From the NCBI GenBank assembly GCA_964452465.1, contig CAYVMD010000017.1, forward strand, positions 1-40,661: a stretch of DNA of 40,661 bases, written 5' to 3'. Shown here in pieces: positions 14,750-23,292 of this stretch; position 1 is the stretch's first letter, and each line of letters starts with the position of its first letter. The notes below the pieces were generated by a model. That model searched no databases. It was given only the letters and a program-made list of their open reading frames with translations, and had not been told where the DNA came from. A program made the position numbers and the translations under genes. The stretch is from CAYVMD01 sp964452465 (GTDB taxonomy: Bacteria; Armatimonadota; JACIXR01).

Positions 14750-14750
14750 A

Positions 14751-16907
14751 TTATCTCCTCCTTCTCCTGCGTCTTTCCTCTCCGCCTTCTTCGTAGTAAT
14801 AGTAATAATAGTAGTAATAACCATAGCCTGCCCCGCGAATATCCACCTTGTTCATCACTGCTCCCAGGATCCTGGCGTTGGCGTTTTCCAGAAGCCTCCT
14901 TGCGTAATTGAGGGCATTTCTGCTCGTGCGGTTGGTCTCCACCACTATCAAGGCGCCATCCGCAAGGGAGGAAAGGACCACCGCGTCCGCCATACCCAAA
15001 ACCAGGGGGGAATCTATCACGATAATATCCGCTTCCTTCTTCAATTCCTCCAAAACATCCCTCATCCTTTGTGATTCCAAAAGTTCGACAGGATTAGGAG
15101 GGATAGGTCCACAGGTGATGACATAGAGGTTTTCTACCTCGGTTCTATTGAGCACCTGCTCCAAGGAGGCTTCTCCCACCAGGAGGTTGGTCAAGCCGAT
15201 ATCCCGGGAAAGGTTAAAGATCTCGTGGACACGGGGGCGACGGAGGTCGGCATCGAGAAGGATCGTCTTTTGTCCCGCTTGAGCAAAAGCAACAGCCAAG
15301 TTGGCGGATACGGTGGATTTCCCTTCGCTTGGCTCGGGGGAGGTTATGAGGAGGACCTTTAGGGGTCTGTCAAGCCCGGAGAACCTGATGCTGGAGCGGA
15401 GGGTGCGGAAGGCTTCGGCGGAATGGGAGGAGCGTTGCTCGAGGATGACGAGGGAGGATTGGGTGTCTTCGAATCTGGGAATGATGCCGAAGGGAACGAT
15501 ACCGCACCTTCTCTCCAGGTCCCGGGGCGATTTTATCGTATCGTCGAGGTACTCCAACAGGACTACCCCTACCCCAGAAAGGACGAGGGCAAGTATGAAG
15601 CCCAGGGCATAATTCAACGTCTTCTTGGGGTAGATGGGCACCTCGGGGAGGGTGGCAAGATCCTGGAGGGAGATATTACCAAGGGTGGTAGCTTCTGCAA
15701 TGCGCGCTTCCTGAAGGCGTTGTTGAAGGGTGGTATAGAGGTTCTCCGTCACCATAACCTCCCTCTCCAAGTTAGCCAATTGAAGGGTCTTTGCTGGCAA
15801 TTGGGAAAGTTCCGCCTCCAATTGGGATACGAACCTCGATAAAGCGGTTCTCTGAGCCTCCGCCTTCAACAACTCCACTTGGGTAAGGGTTAACTCCTTT
15901 TTAAGGGGATTCACCTGCAGGTTCTCCTGAAGGGTTGCCTTTTGGGCTTCCGTCTGTATACGCTTCTCTATTTCTTCTATCTGCTTCTTAACCGCAATGA
16001 CCTCGGGATGGGTATCCTCGTACTTCTGTTGGAGCCCCAACAATTGCACCTGAAGGTTTACTAATTGTTGGCGAAGGGAACCCACCACGGGATTCTCCCC
16101 CAACATCCATCCCGCCGATACGGTCTCCCCTTCCTTCTTCAATTGGTTCTCGAGGAATTCCACGCTCGCTTTATAACTATTCGCTGAGGCTTGTGCTTCT
16201 TCTAATTGCGCCTGAAGGCTCGCCAACCTTTGGATCTTCTGCTTCACATCCTCATCGAGGGAGAAGACCCCCTCTTTTTCCTTGAACTCCTTCGCCTTCT
16301 CTTCTGCTTCCAATAGCCTCTGATACAACCCCTTGGTGTTGGTCTTGGGGTTCCCATAGAGTTGCTCTTCTATGAATTTACGGGTTATCCTTGCCTGTTG
16401 CCGAGTTTCCTCCTGATTCTTTTGGACGAAGGCATTGGCTAAGCCATTCGCTATCCACATCGCCCTTTCCGGGGAGGTATCCTTAACCCTTATAAGGATG
16501 ATCTCGCTATCCTTTGGCACCTCCAATTTGATCTTCCCCTTCTCAAGGGCAGATTGCATATCCTTGGCTGATATAATGAATTGTTCTTTGGACTGTTCCC
16601 TTATATATTGCGAAGCGGATTCCAAATAAGGTCTGCTGGATAGAGCCTGGAGGTATGTCTCCAAGGAAACATAGGGGGGAAACAGAAAAGGTGCGGCAGG
16701 ACCCAATAAGTTGGTAGCTCCTTGCGGGTAGGACTTTTGAGTTATGACCCTTACCTTTGCGATTGCCTCGTAGATCTTCTCTCTTGTTAGGGTGAAGCCT
16801 ACTACTAAAGCGATCGTTATCCCAAAGATTATCAGCGCAACCGGCAAACGCCTAAGAAGGATCTCTAAATAATCCCTAAGTTCTAATACCTCTTCTCTTT
16901 CCTGCAT
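14751..16907 (-). CDS. Polysaccharide biosynthesis tyrosine autokinase (BY-kinase, Wzc-like)
   Basis: 718 residues. An N-terminal Wzz domain has a first membrane helix (about 18-40, LPVALIIFGITIALVVGFTL). A long periplasmic coiled-coil region follows (about 160-400), with a second helix (about 430-455, LNYALGFILALVLSGVGVVL). The cytoplasmic kinase has Walker A SPEPSEGKST (523-532), A' ILLDAD and Walker B IIVIDSP (about 628-634). The C-terminus is a run of nine Tyr followed by EEGGEE and seven Arg. These enzymes control chain length and export of capsular or exopolysaccharide through cycles of tyrosine phosphorylation. AAAGGAGG precedes ATG 16907. A sugar kinase gene upstream on the same strand fits a surface polysaccharide role; no polymerase or glycosyltransferase is in the window. 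Confidence 0.92.
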   Translation of the reverse strand: MQEREEVLELRDYLEILLRRLPVALIIFGITIALVVGFTLTREKIYEAIAKVRVITQKSYPQGATNLLGPAAPFLFPPYVSLETYLQALSSRPYLESASQYIREQSKEQFIISAKDMQSALEKGKIKLEVPKDSEIILIRVKDTSPERAMWIANGLANAFVQKNQEETRQQARITRKFIEEQLYGNPKTNTKGLYQRLLEAEEKAKEFKEKEGVFSLDEDVKQKIQRLASLQAQLEEAQASANSYKASVEFLENQLKKEGETVSAGWMLGENPVVGSLRQQLVNLQVQLLGLQQKYEDTHPEVIAVKKQIEEIEKRIQTEAQKATLQENLQVNPLKKELTLTQVELLKAEAQRTALSRFVSQLEAELSQLPAKTLQLANLEREVMVTENLYTTLQQRLQEARIAEATTLGNISLQDLATLPEVPIYPKKTLNYALGFILALVLSGVGVVLLEYLDDTIKSPRDLERRCGIVPFGIIPRFEDTQSSLVILEQRSSHSAEAFRTLRSSIRFSGLDRPLKVLLITSPEPSEGKSTVSANLAVAFAQAGQKTILLDADLRRPRVHEIFNLSRDIGLTNLLVGEASLEQVLNRTEVENLYVITCGPIPPNPVELLESQRMRDVLEELKKEADIIVIDSPLVLGMADAVVLSSLADGALIVVETNRTSRNALNYARRLLENANARILGAVMNKVDIRGAGYGYYYYYYYYYEEGGEERRRRRRR

Positions 16908-16956
16908 CCTGTCCTCCTTTAAGGTGGTATAATATCGACTTTGGAAGTCCCTGACG

Positions 16957-16985
16957 ATTATATCGAACTTTTTCTATTTTATCAA
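16957..16985 (-). promoter_or_regulatory. Promoter of the tyrosine autokinase gene
   Basis: On the minus strand TTGATA (16985-16980), 17 bases, TATAAT (16962-16957). The -35 element is supplied by a tandem repeat. Confidence 0.7.
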
Positions 16986-17010
16986 ATTCTATTTTATCAA
17001 ATTTATCAAA
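16972..17010. repeat. Tandem 15-bp repeat, two copies plus a partial third
   Basis: TTCTATTTTATCAAA occurs at 16972-16986 and 16987-17001, followed by TTTATCAAA (17002-17010) that overlaps the stop of the GHMP kinase gene. On the minus strand each unit carries TTGATA, so it places several -35-like boxes upstream of the autokinase promoter. Confidence 0.8.
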
Positions 17011-18013
17011 CGATTTTCTTGACCTCCATCCCCTTTTGGCGAAAGCGAAAATTCAAAATCCTTGCCCCCGCCTCCTTCATTCTACTCCGCAAAAACCCTC
17101 GTTTTTCAGGATAGCAGAGGAAAAGCAAGCACCCTCCTCCCCCTGCTCCTAAAGCCTTCCCCCCTATCGCCCCTTCTTCCTTCGCCAACCCAAAAAGGCG
17201 TTCTATATATTCGTTGGTTATGGAGGGGAAGAGCATTTTTTGATATTCCCAATTCTTCTCCAGGAGTTCCCCCACTGAAAACAAGTCTTCCTCAAGGAGT
17301 GCGTCCTTCATTTGAAATGCTATTTCCTTTAGCCCATCCAGATAAGAAACCACCTCTCCCCTTCTATACCTCTCCATTACCTCCTTTACTATGTTGCCCG
17401 AGAGGCGGGATTTCCCCGTATAGCAAAGGAGGAGGGATTTCTCCAATGTTTCAACGAAATCCTTCCCTATTTTCAACCTCTCTACCTTGGTTTCCTCTCC
17501 GAATTTCAGGAAGAGGAAACCTCCCAATGCGGAAGCATATTGATCCTGTTTGCCTCCCCATATCCCTAACTCCTCCCTTTCCAAGCGATGCGCCATCTCC
17601 GCGATCTCCCTGGGGGAAAGATGTCCTTTTTGCAGGTAATCCAAAGTGCCTATCAAGCAAACAGCGGTAGCAGCGGAGGTGCCCAGGCCCGAGCCGGGGG
17701 GAGCATCGCATTTTCCTATTATCTCCCCTTGAATGTCCATATTCATCCTCTTTAGAGCGGACTTGAAGAGGTCCAAATTGCCGTTGTATTCCATCTTCCT
17801 TATCGATTCCGCCTCAACGCTTTGATTCAGATCTAGGGAGGTCAATTTGAGCCCTCCCTCCCTCTTCAATTCAAGTCGGATGCGGGAATATAGATTGATG
17901 GTGGCGTTGACCACCGCTCCTCCCCTCTCCCTGCAATAGGGACTGACATCGGTAAAGCCACCCGCGAAGTCTATCCGCACCGGAGCGCGGCAAACCAGTG
18001 CGCCCTTTTCCAT
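17006..18013 (-). CDS. GHMP-family sugar kinase (heptose-7-phosphate/fucose kinase-like)
   Basis: 335 residues from ATG 18013 (MEKGALVCRAPVRIDFAGGF), selected because AAAGGA lies upstream; ATG 18025 is an alternative. The opening RAPVRIDFAGGFTD is the GHMP sugar-binding start, PPGSGLGTSAA (105-115) is the ATP-binding loop and GGKALGAGGGGCLLFL is motif 3. This branch includes D-glycero-D-manno-heptose-7-phosphate kinase (HddA) and related enzymes that make nucleotide sugars for surface polysaccharide. Its placement directly upstream of the autokinase supports that. The exact sugar cannot be told from sequence. Confidence 0.85.
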   Translation of the reverse strand: MEKGALVCRAPVRIDFAGGFTDVSPYCRERGGAVVNATINLYSRIRLELKREGGLKLTSLDLNQSVEAESIRKMEYNGNLDLFKSALKRMNMDIQGEIIGKCDAPPGSGLGTSAATAVCLIGTLDYLQKGHLSPREIAEMAHRLEREELGIWGGKQDQYASALGGFLFLKFGEETKVERLKIGKDFVETLEKSLLLCYTGKSRLSGNIVKEVMERYRRGEVVSYLDGLKEIAFQMKDALLEEDLFSVGELLEKNWEYQKMLFPSITNEYIERLFGLAKEEGAIGGKALGAGGGGCLLFLCYPEKRGFLRSRMKEAGARILNFRFRQKGMEVKKIV

Positions 18014-18035
18014 TTGTCCTTTCATACTGTATACT
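18007..18035 (+). promoter_or_regulatory. Putative promoter of the foldase gene
   Basis: TTTCCA (18007-18012), 17 bases, TATACT (18030-18035). It lies in the short divergent gap before ATG 18069 and overlaps the start region of the sugar kinase. Confidence 0.45.
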
Positions 18036-18068
18036 ATTTTAGACTTTTTCCAAAGGAAGGTGTAGAGG

Positions 18069-18896
18069 ATGAATAGATTAGCGCTATCCGTCCTCCTGCT
18101 GATCGGTCTTCTCCTTCGAGGAGAGGAGATAGTGGCGACGGTGGACGATGTGAAAATAACGAGGGAAGAGTTTCTCAGTCGGTTGATGGAATGGGCAGGG
18201 AAACCGGTGCTCAGGGAGATGATAGATACCATCCTGGTTGAAAGGGAGGCGGAGAAGGAAGGGATAAAAGTATCGCCTCAGGAGGTTCAGATGCGGGTGG
18301 AGGCTTTCAGGCGCATTTCCGTGCCTCCAGGCGTGGATTTCGAGAAGGACCTTCTGGAGAATGGCACGACCCTTGCTCGCATAACCAATAACTTCCGCCT
18401 CGGCATCCTTTTGGAGAAGATAATCGCCAAGCAGGATAATTTCACCGTGAGCCAGGAGGAGATAGAAGCAGAGTTCAAGAAGATATCCAAGGAGCGAAAA
18501 GTGAGGATGATATTGGTGAAGAGCGAGGATGATTTGATAACCGTGCAGGCGAAATTAAAGGAGGGCGCCTTTAGTTTCGCTGAGTTGGCGGAGAAGTATT
18601 CCATCGATGAAGCGAGCAAGGCGAAGGGAGGGGATATAGGCTACATAAGACGAGGGATGTTGCCTCCCTATTTGGAAGAGGTGATCTTCGGATTGAAGGT
18701 AGGGGGGGTATCGGAACCCATATGGACGAAGTATGGCTTTTATTTCTTCAAAGTGGAGGAGGAACGTAATGCGGAGCTAACCCCCCAATTAAGGGCGGAA
18801 TTGGAGCAGATGATCCTCTCCGCCAAGGTGGGGCTGAGGAGGTTTCAAGTAATGGAGGAACTGCGCAGTAAGGCGAAGATAAGCGAGTTCTTATAG
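18069..18896 (+). CDS. Secreted PpiC-type peptidyl-prolyl isomerase (SurA/PrsA-like foldase)
   Basis: 275 residues. A signal peptide (MNRLALSVLLLIGLLLRG) is followed by a SurA-N-like helical part (ATVDDVKITREEFLSRL) and one parvulin domain at about residues 140-235 (KVRMILVKSEDD, FAELAEKYSIDEASKAKGGD, IGYIRRGMLPPYLEEVIFGL). Parvulins catalyse prolyl isomerisation and help fold exported proteins outside the cytoplasm. GGAAGGTGTAGAGG precedes ATG 18069. It heads the long plus-strand run but is separated from purE by about 75 bases that may hold a new promoter. Confidence 0.88.
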   Translation: MNRLALSVLLLIGLLLRGEEIVATVDDVKITREEFLSRLMEWAGKPVLREMIDTILVEREAEKEGIKVSPQEVQMRVEAFRRISVPPGVDFEKDLLENGTTLARITNNFRLGILLEKIIAKQDNFTVSQEEIEAEFKKISKERKVRMILVKSEDDLITVQAKLKEGAFSFAELAEKYSIDEASKAKGGDIGYIRRGMLPPYLEEVIFGLKVGGVSEPIWTKYGFYFFKVEEERNAELTPQLRAELEQMILSAKVGLRRFQVMEELRSKAKISEFL

Positions 18897-18906
18897 GGAA
18901 GCAAAG

Positions 18907-18935
18907 TTAGGAAAGCGGAGGATTTTGTTTATAAT
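18907..18935 (+). promoter_or_regulatory. Possible promoter of the purE-proB-proA run
   Basis: TATAAT (18930-18935) with a weak TTAGGA 17 bases upstream (18907-18912). The start would be about 30 bases before ATG 18973. Confidence 0.4.
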
Positions 18936-18972
18936 TTATAGATAAACCGTCGCAAATACAGAGGTGAAAAAG

Positions 18973-19458
18973 ATGCCGAAGGTGCTGATAGTTATGGGTT
19001 CCAATTCTGATAGAGCAGTTATGGAGGAGGCGAAAAGGGTTTTGCAATCCACTGGCGTGGATTGCCTTTTCACCGTGGCCTCCGCTCATAGGACGCCGGA
19101 GAGGGTGCGGGAATTGGCAGAGAGATGCGAGAAGGGGGAGTTCGAGGTCGTGATAGCGGGAGCGGGAGGGGCCGCCCACTTGGCGGGGGTCCTCGCCTCC
19201 TTGACATTGGTGCCAGTTATCGGCGTGCCCATAAAGAGTAATCTCTTGGGCTTGGATTCCCTCCTCTCCACTGTGCAGATGCCGGCAGGTGTGCCCGTGG
19301 CTACGGTAGGGATAGATAATGGAAGGAATGCCGGGCTCCTGGCTTTGAGGATCCTGGCTTTGAAGTACCCCGAAATAAAAGAGAAGTTGGAGCAGGAGAG
19401 GGGAAGGATGCAGGCAGGAGTGGAGAGCCAGGCGAGGGAATTGGAGTCGGAAGGATGA
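18973..19458 (+). CDS. purE: N5-carboxyaminoimidazole ribonucleotide mutase
   Basis: 161 residues from ATG 18973, with GAGGTG six bases upstream; a GTG at 18964 would add three residues. The PurE signatures are plain: VMGSNSDRAVMEEA, ASAHRTPERV and AGAGGAAHLAGVLASLT. The length fits class I PurE. It converts N5-CAIR to CAIR in purine synthesis and acts as an octamer in the cytoplasm. No purK is adjacent; the stop overlaps proB (ATGA), so purine and proline genes share a transcript here, an uncommon linkage. Confidence 0.95.
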   Translation: MPKVLIVMGSNSDRAVMEEAKRVLQSTGVDCLFTVASAHRTPERVRELAERCEKGEFEVVIAGAGGAAHLAGVLASLTLVPVIGVPIKSNLLGLDSLLSTVQMPAGVPVATVGIDNGRNAGLLALRILALKYPEIKEKLEQERGRMQAGVESQARELESEG

Positions 19459-20552
19459 AAAACTCTCCCAAGCCGAACCTTGTGGTCATCAAGGTAGGGA
19501 CGAGCACCCTCACCCGAGGAAAGGAAGAGATAGATAGGGAGTATCTCTCCTTTTTGGCGAGGGAGATTTCCGCGGTTAAAAAGGAAGGGATCCAAGTGGT
19601 CCTCGTTACCTCTGGGGCGATAAGGGCGGGCATATCCCGGTTAGGGCTCTCGGAGAACTTATCTCTTCCCCTCCAGCAAGCAGCCGCCTCGGTGGGGCAG
19701 GGTAGCCTTATGCAGCTCTATGAGGAAAACTTTGCCCCCTTTGGGATAATAGTGGGGCAGGTTCTCCTCACTCACGAGGACCTTGCCGAAAGGAAAAGGT
19801 TCCTCAACGCTCGCAATACTCTCCTAACCCTCCTCAAATGGGGTGTCGTGCCCATCGTAAATGAAAACGATACAGTGGCGGTGGAGGAGATAAAGTTCGG
19901 CGATAACGATATACTGGCGGGGATGGTTAGCTCGGCGCTATCCGCCGATCTCCTTCTTCTCCTTTCCGATGTAGACGGATTGCTGAACGAGAAAGGGGAG
20001 GTTATTCCTCTCGTGGAGGATATATCATTCGTCTACCCCCTGGCAGGGGAGGCAGGGAGGATGGGGAGGGGAGGGATGCGATCCAAGTTGGAGGCAGTGA
20101 GGATAGCCACTTCTGCTGGGGTAGAGGTGGTTATCGCCAATGGGCAAGAGGAGGAGGTTATCCAAAGGATAATATTGAAAGGCGAGAGGATAGGGACGAG
20201 GTTTCCACCTAAGGGAAGGATGGAAGCGAGGAAGAGGTGGTTGGCGTTCATCTCCCGCCCCAAGGGGAAGATAATGGTGAATGAAGGGGCGAGGGAGGCT
20301 ATCGTCGAGCATGGGAAGAGCTTATTGCCCGTGGGGGTAGTAGGGGTGGAGGGAAGCTTCCAGCAAGGGGATGTAGTAAGGATAATCTGCGGAGGGGAGG
20401 AATTCGCTCGTGGCTTGACTAACTATTCAGGGGAGGAATTGGAGATGATAAAAGGACACCATACGAGCGAATTGGAATCCCTATTAGGATACAAGGGCCC
20501 CGAGGAGGTTATCCATAGGGATAACTTAGCGGTTTTGGGGAAAAATTTTTGA
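19455..20552 (+). CDS. proB: Glutamate 5-kinase with PUA domain
   Basis: 365 residues. The amino acid kinase domain (1-260) shows VVIKVGTSTLTRG, LVTSGAIRAG, PIVNENDTVAVEEIKFGDND and MGRGGMRSKLEAVRIATSAG. The C-terminal PUA domain (about 270-355) is present. The enzyme phosphorylates glutamate in the first step of proline synthesis, and is usually inhibited by proline. The start overlaps the purE stop. The next gene is proA, the following step, 17 bases downstream. Confidence 0.96.
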   Translation: MKNSPKPNLVVIKVGTSTLTRGKEEIDREYLSFLAREISAVKKEGIQVVLVTSGAIRAGISRLGLSENLSLPLQQAAASVGQGSLMQLYEENFAPFGIIVGQVLLTHEDLAERKRFLNARNTLLTLLKWGVVPIVNENDTVAVEEIKFGDNDILAGMVSSALSADLLLLLSDVDGLLNEKGEVIPLVEDISFVYPLAGEAGRMGRGGMRSKLEAVRIATSAGVEVVIANGQEEEVIQRIILKGERIGTRFPPKGRMEARKRWLAFISRPKGKIMVNEGAREAIVEHGKSLLPVGVVGVEGSFQQGDVVRIICGGEEFARGLTNYSGEELEMIKGHHTSELESLLGYKGPEEVIHRDNLAVLGKNF

Positions 20553-20569
20553 GAAAGGAGGCATAGATA

Positions 20570-21838
20570 ATGGAGATTTCCCCTGCTGTATGGGAATTAG
20601 TAAGAGAGAAGACAAGAAAGGCGAAAGAGGCATCCTTCGTGATAGGTAATGCCTCCACTTCATTGAAGAACAAAGTGCTTTCCCTCGTCGCTTCCGCCCT
20701 CCAAGAAAGGGAGGAAGAGATATTGAGGGCCAATGAAAAGGATGTGGAAAAGGCGAAGGAGAAAGGGTTGCCTCCCCACCTCATCGATCGCCTTATTCTC
20801 AACTCTAAGAGGATAAAGGAAATGTCCCAGGGGGTGGAGGAAGTTGTAGCCCTTCCCGATCCCGTAGGGGAGATAATAGAAGGTTGGAGGAGACCGAATG
20901 GATTGGTCATCCAGAAAATTAGGGTTCCCTTGGGAGCGATAGGGATAATATATGAGGCAAGACCGAATGTGACCGTGGACGCAGCGGTGCTTTGCCTTAA
21001 AGCAGGAAATAGTGTGGTGCTAAGGGGTGGCTCGGAAGCTATAAACTCCAATGTGTGCTTGGTAGGAGTTATCCAGGACGCCCTGGAAGAGGGAGGTTTG
21101 CCTCGAGAGACGGTGCAGATAATAGAGGATACCTCTCGGGAAAGCGCCCTTGCCCTTATGCAGCAGAGGGAATACCTGGATGTCCTTATCCCTCGGGGTG
21201 GAGCGGGTCTCATAAGATCGGTGATGGAAAACGCTAAAGTGCCGGTTATAGAGACGGGGGTGGGCAATTGTCATACCTATGTTCATCGCGATGCCGATTT
21301 GGAGATGGCAAAAAGGATTGTGGTCAACGCCAAGTGCCAGCGTCCTTCTGTTTGCAATGCCATGGAGACTCTCCTTGTTCATAAAGATATAGCGCCCGTT
21401 TTCCTCCCCTCCTGCCTCCAAACATTGGTGGAGAGGGGAGTGGAGATAAGGGGTTGTGAGAGGACGCGGGAGCTTTTTTCCTCCGCCAAACCCGCTACTG
21501 AGGAGGATTGGTACACCGAATACCTCGCCCTAATATTAGCGGTTAAAGTGGTGGATTCCCTGGAGGAGGCGATCGCCCATATAAACAAATACGGGAGCAG
21601 GCATTCGGAGGCTATTATCACCTCCGATTACGATTCCGCAAGGAAGTTCACCCAAGAGGTGGACGCCTCTACCGTCTATGTAAATGCCTCCACCCGCTTT
21701 ACCGATGGGGGACAGTTTGGATTAGGGGCGGAGATAGGGATCTCCACCCAGAAGCTTCATGCGCGGGGTCCCATGGGGCTGAGGGAGTTGACCTCCTATA
21801 AGTGGGTGGTATATGGCGAGGGACAGATAAGGGAATAG
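20570..21838 (+). CDS. proA: Gamma-glutamyl phosphate reductase
   Basis: 422 residues, normal family length. The family landmarks are present: IIYEARPNVTVDAAVLCLKA, the catalytic Cys262 in KCQRPSVCNAMETLLVH, and DGGQFGLGAEIGISTQKLHA at the end. It reduces glutamyl phosphate with NADPH to the semialdehyde that cyclises towards proline. GAAAGGAGG lies upstream of ATG 20570. proB directly precedes it; no proC is in the window. Confidence 0.96.
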   Translation: MEISPAVWELVREKTRKAKEASFVIGNASTSLKNKVLSLVASALQEREEEILRANEKDVEKAKEKGLPPHLIDRLILNSKRIKEMSQGVEEVVALPDPVGEIIEGWRRPNGLVIQKIRVPLGAIGIIYEARPNVTVDAAVLCLKAGNSVVLRGGSEAINSNVCLVGVIQDALEEGGLPRETVQIIEDTSRESALALMQQREYLDVLIPRGGAGLIRSVMENAKVPVIETGVGNCHTYVHRDADLEMAKRIVVNAKCQRPSVCNAMETLLVHKDIAPVFLPSCLQTLVERGVEIRGCERTRELFSSAKPATEEDWYTEYLALILAVKVVDSLEEAIAHINKYGSRHSEAIITSDYDSARKFTQEVDASTVYVNASTRFTDGGQFGLGAEIGISTQKLHARGPMGLRELTSYKWVVYGEGQIRE

Positions 21839-21857
21839 AAAGTTAAAAGATAGGCTG

Positions 21858-23258
21858 ATGAAAGAGGAACTCTACCGGAGGCGGTGGGGCATTCTGTTCG
21901 CTTTACTGGCGGGGGTGATCATGGGTCCCTTGGACGCAAGCATCGTGAATGTTAATTTCCCCGTGATCGCAAAAGCATTTGGGGTTGGAGCAGGAGTGGT
22001 GGGTTGGGTCTCCATCTCTTATCTTCTTGCTTTGAGCAGTTCCCTTCTATTTTTCGGACGGTTGGGGGATATCTACGGCTTTAAGGGATTGTACCTAAAA
22101 GGGCTTTTGATCTTCACTGGCATGTCCCTAATGTGTAGCCTCTCCTGGAACTTCGCTTCCCTCGTGTCCTTGCGATGTCTCCAGGCTATAGGGGCAAGCA
22201 TTACGATGTCCTTAGCCCCTGCTATAATCACCGCTGTTTTCCCCTCGCACGAAAGGGGGAGAGCGCTGGGGTTAAATGCTTTAGCGATTGCCTTGGGACT
22301 TGCCATAGGACCTACTTTGGGGGGATTATTAGCGGGTTCAGTGGGGTGGCGCTCTATATTCTGGGTGAACTTGCCCGTGGGGTTAATCGCTTATTTCCTT
22401 TTGCAAGGGATCCTACCACCACTGGAAGGAAGGGGGCAAGAGGAGATGGATTGGTGGGGATTTTCCCTTCTATTTGTGGGATTGGCAGTTTTTTTAACCT
22501 TTCTCAATAGAGCACCAGCAAGGATGGATGATATCCACCTTTGGTTTTGGGGTCTTTTAGGGTGCTTGCTCCTTGGAACCTTCGTTTATTTAGAAGGACG
22601 TACATCTTCTCCTCTCATGGATATTTCCCTTTTCAAAAACCCCATCTTCTCCCTTGCCAATGCCTCTGCTCTTTTAAATTTTGCTACCCAATACATGATA
22701 ATCTTTGCCTCGCCCTTCTACCTCCAAAGGGTAGAAGGGCTTTCGCCCCAGAGGACGGGCGTTATAATGACGCTTTTCCCTCTGATGGTTCTATTGGTAG
22801 CACCCTTTAGCGGAGCCCTATCCGATAGGATAGGGCATAAGCTCCCCGCCTCCTTGGGGCTGGTGCTTTGTTCCTTATCTGCCTTTTCTTTCCACTTCTT
22901 GGGATCGGGACAAGGGGGCAGGGATATAATGTGGCGATTGAGCCTCTTCGGCTTGGGCACGGGGATATTTCAGTCTCCCAATAACAACGCGGTGATGGGT
23001 TCTGTGCCGAGGCATCGCTTGGGGGTAGCGGGAGGGGTTCTGGCGACCATGCGCAATGTGGGTATGGTCCTGGGTTTGAGCTTGGGAGGGGCGATAATAC
23101 AAGCAAGGGAGAAATTCTATATCACCATCCACGAAAAGCAGGCATTCCTCCTCGCCCTAAAAGATGTTTACCTCGGTGCCTTTCTCCTTTCCCTTTTAGC
23201 CTTATCGCTTACTCTTTTTTCCTGGTTTATCCGGGATCGCTGGGCGAGTAAAGGTTGA
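21858..23258 (+). CDS. MFS drug-efflux-type transporter (DHA2, EmrB/QacA-like)
   Basis: 466 residues with about 14 hydrophobic helices, the DHA2 count. Helix 1 carries MGPLDASIVNVNFPVI (the DHA2 motif with Asp), the loop after helix 2 has GRLGDIYGFKGLY (motif A) and helix 5 has GLAIGPTLGGLL (motif C). Such proteins use proton-driven antiport to export drugs or metabolites; the substrate is unknown. It begins 19 bases after proA and probably shares the transcript, with no clear ribosome site. Confidence 0.88.
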   Translation: MKEELYRRRWGILFALLAGVIMGPLDASIVNVNFPVIAKAFGVGAGVVGWVSISYLLALSSSLLFFGRLGDIYGFKGLYLKGLLIFTGMSLMCSLSWNFASLVSLRCLQAIGASITMSLAPAIITAVFPSHERGRALGLNALAIALGLAIGPTLGGLLAGSVGWRSIFWVNLPVGLIAYFLLQGILPPLEGRGQEEMDWWGFSLLFVGLAVFLTFLNRAPARMDDIHLWFWGLLGCLLLGTFVYLEGRTSSPLMDISLFKNPIFSLANASALLNFATQYMIIFASPFYLQRVEGLSPQRTGVIMTLFPLMVLLVAPFSGALSDRIGHKLPASLGLVLCSLSAFSFHFLGSGQGGRDIMWRLSLFGLGTGIFQSPNNNAVMGSVPRHRLGVAGGVLATMRNVGMVLGLSLGGAIIQAREKFYITIHEKQAFLLALKDVYLGAFLLSLLALSLTLFSWFIRDRWASKG

Positions 23259-23292
23259 CCAAGAGGGAAGGAGGGGTTATAAGTAATAAAGC

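Noticed and set aside
3890..14760. Inverted repeats or an insertion sequence at the proposed inversion breakpoints
   Set aside because: By eye, the bases near 3895-3980 and 14740-14760 share no convincing inverted match beyond short purine-rich strings, and no transposase is present. The inversion hypothesis rests on gene order only.
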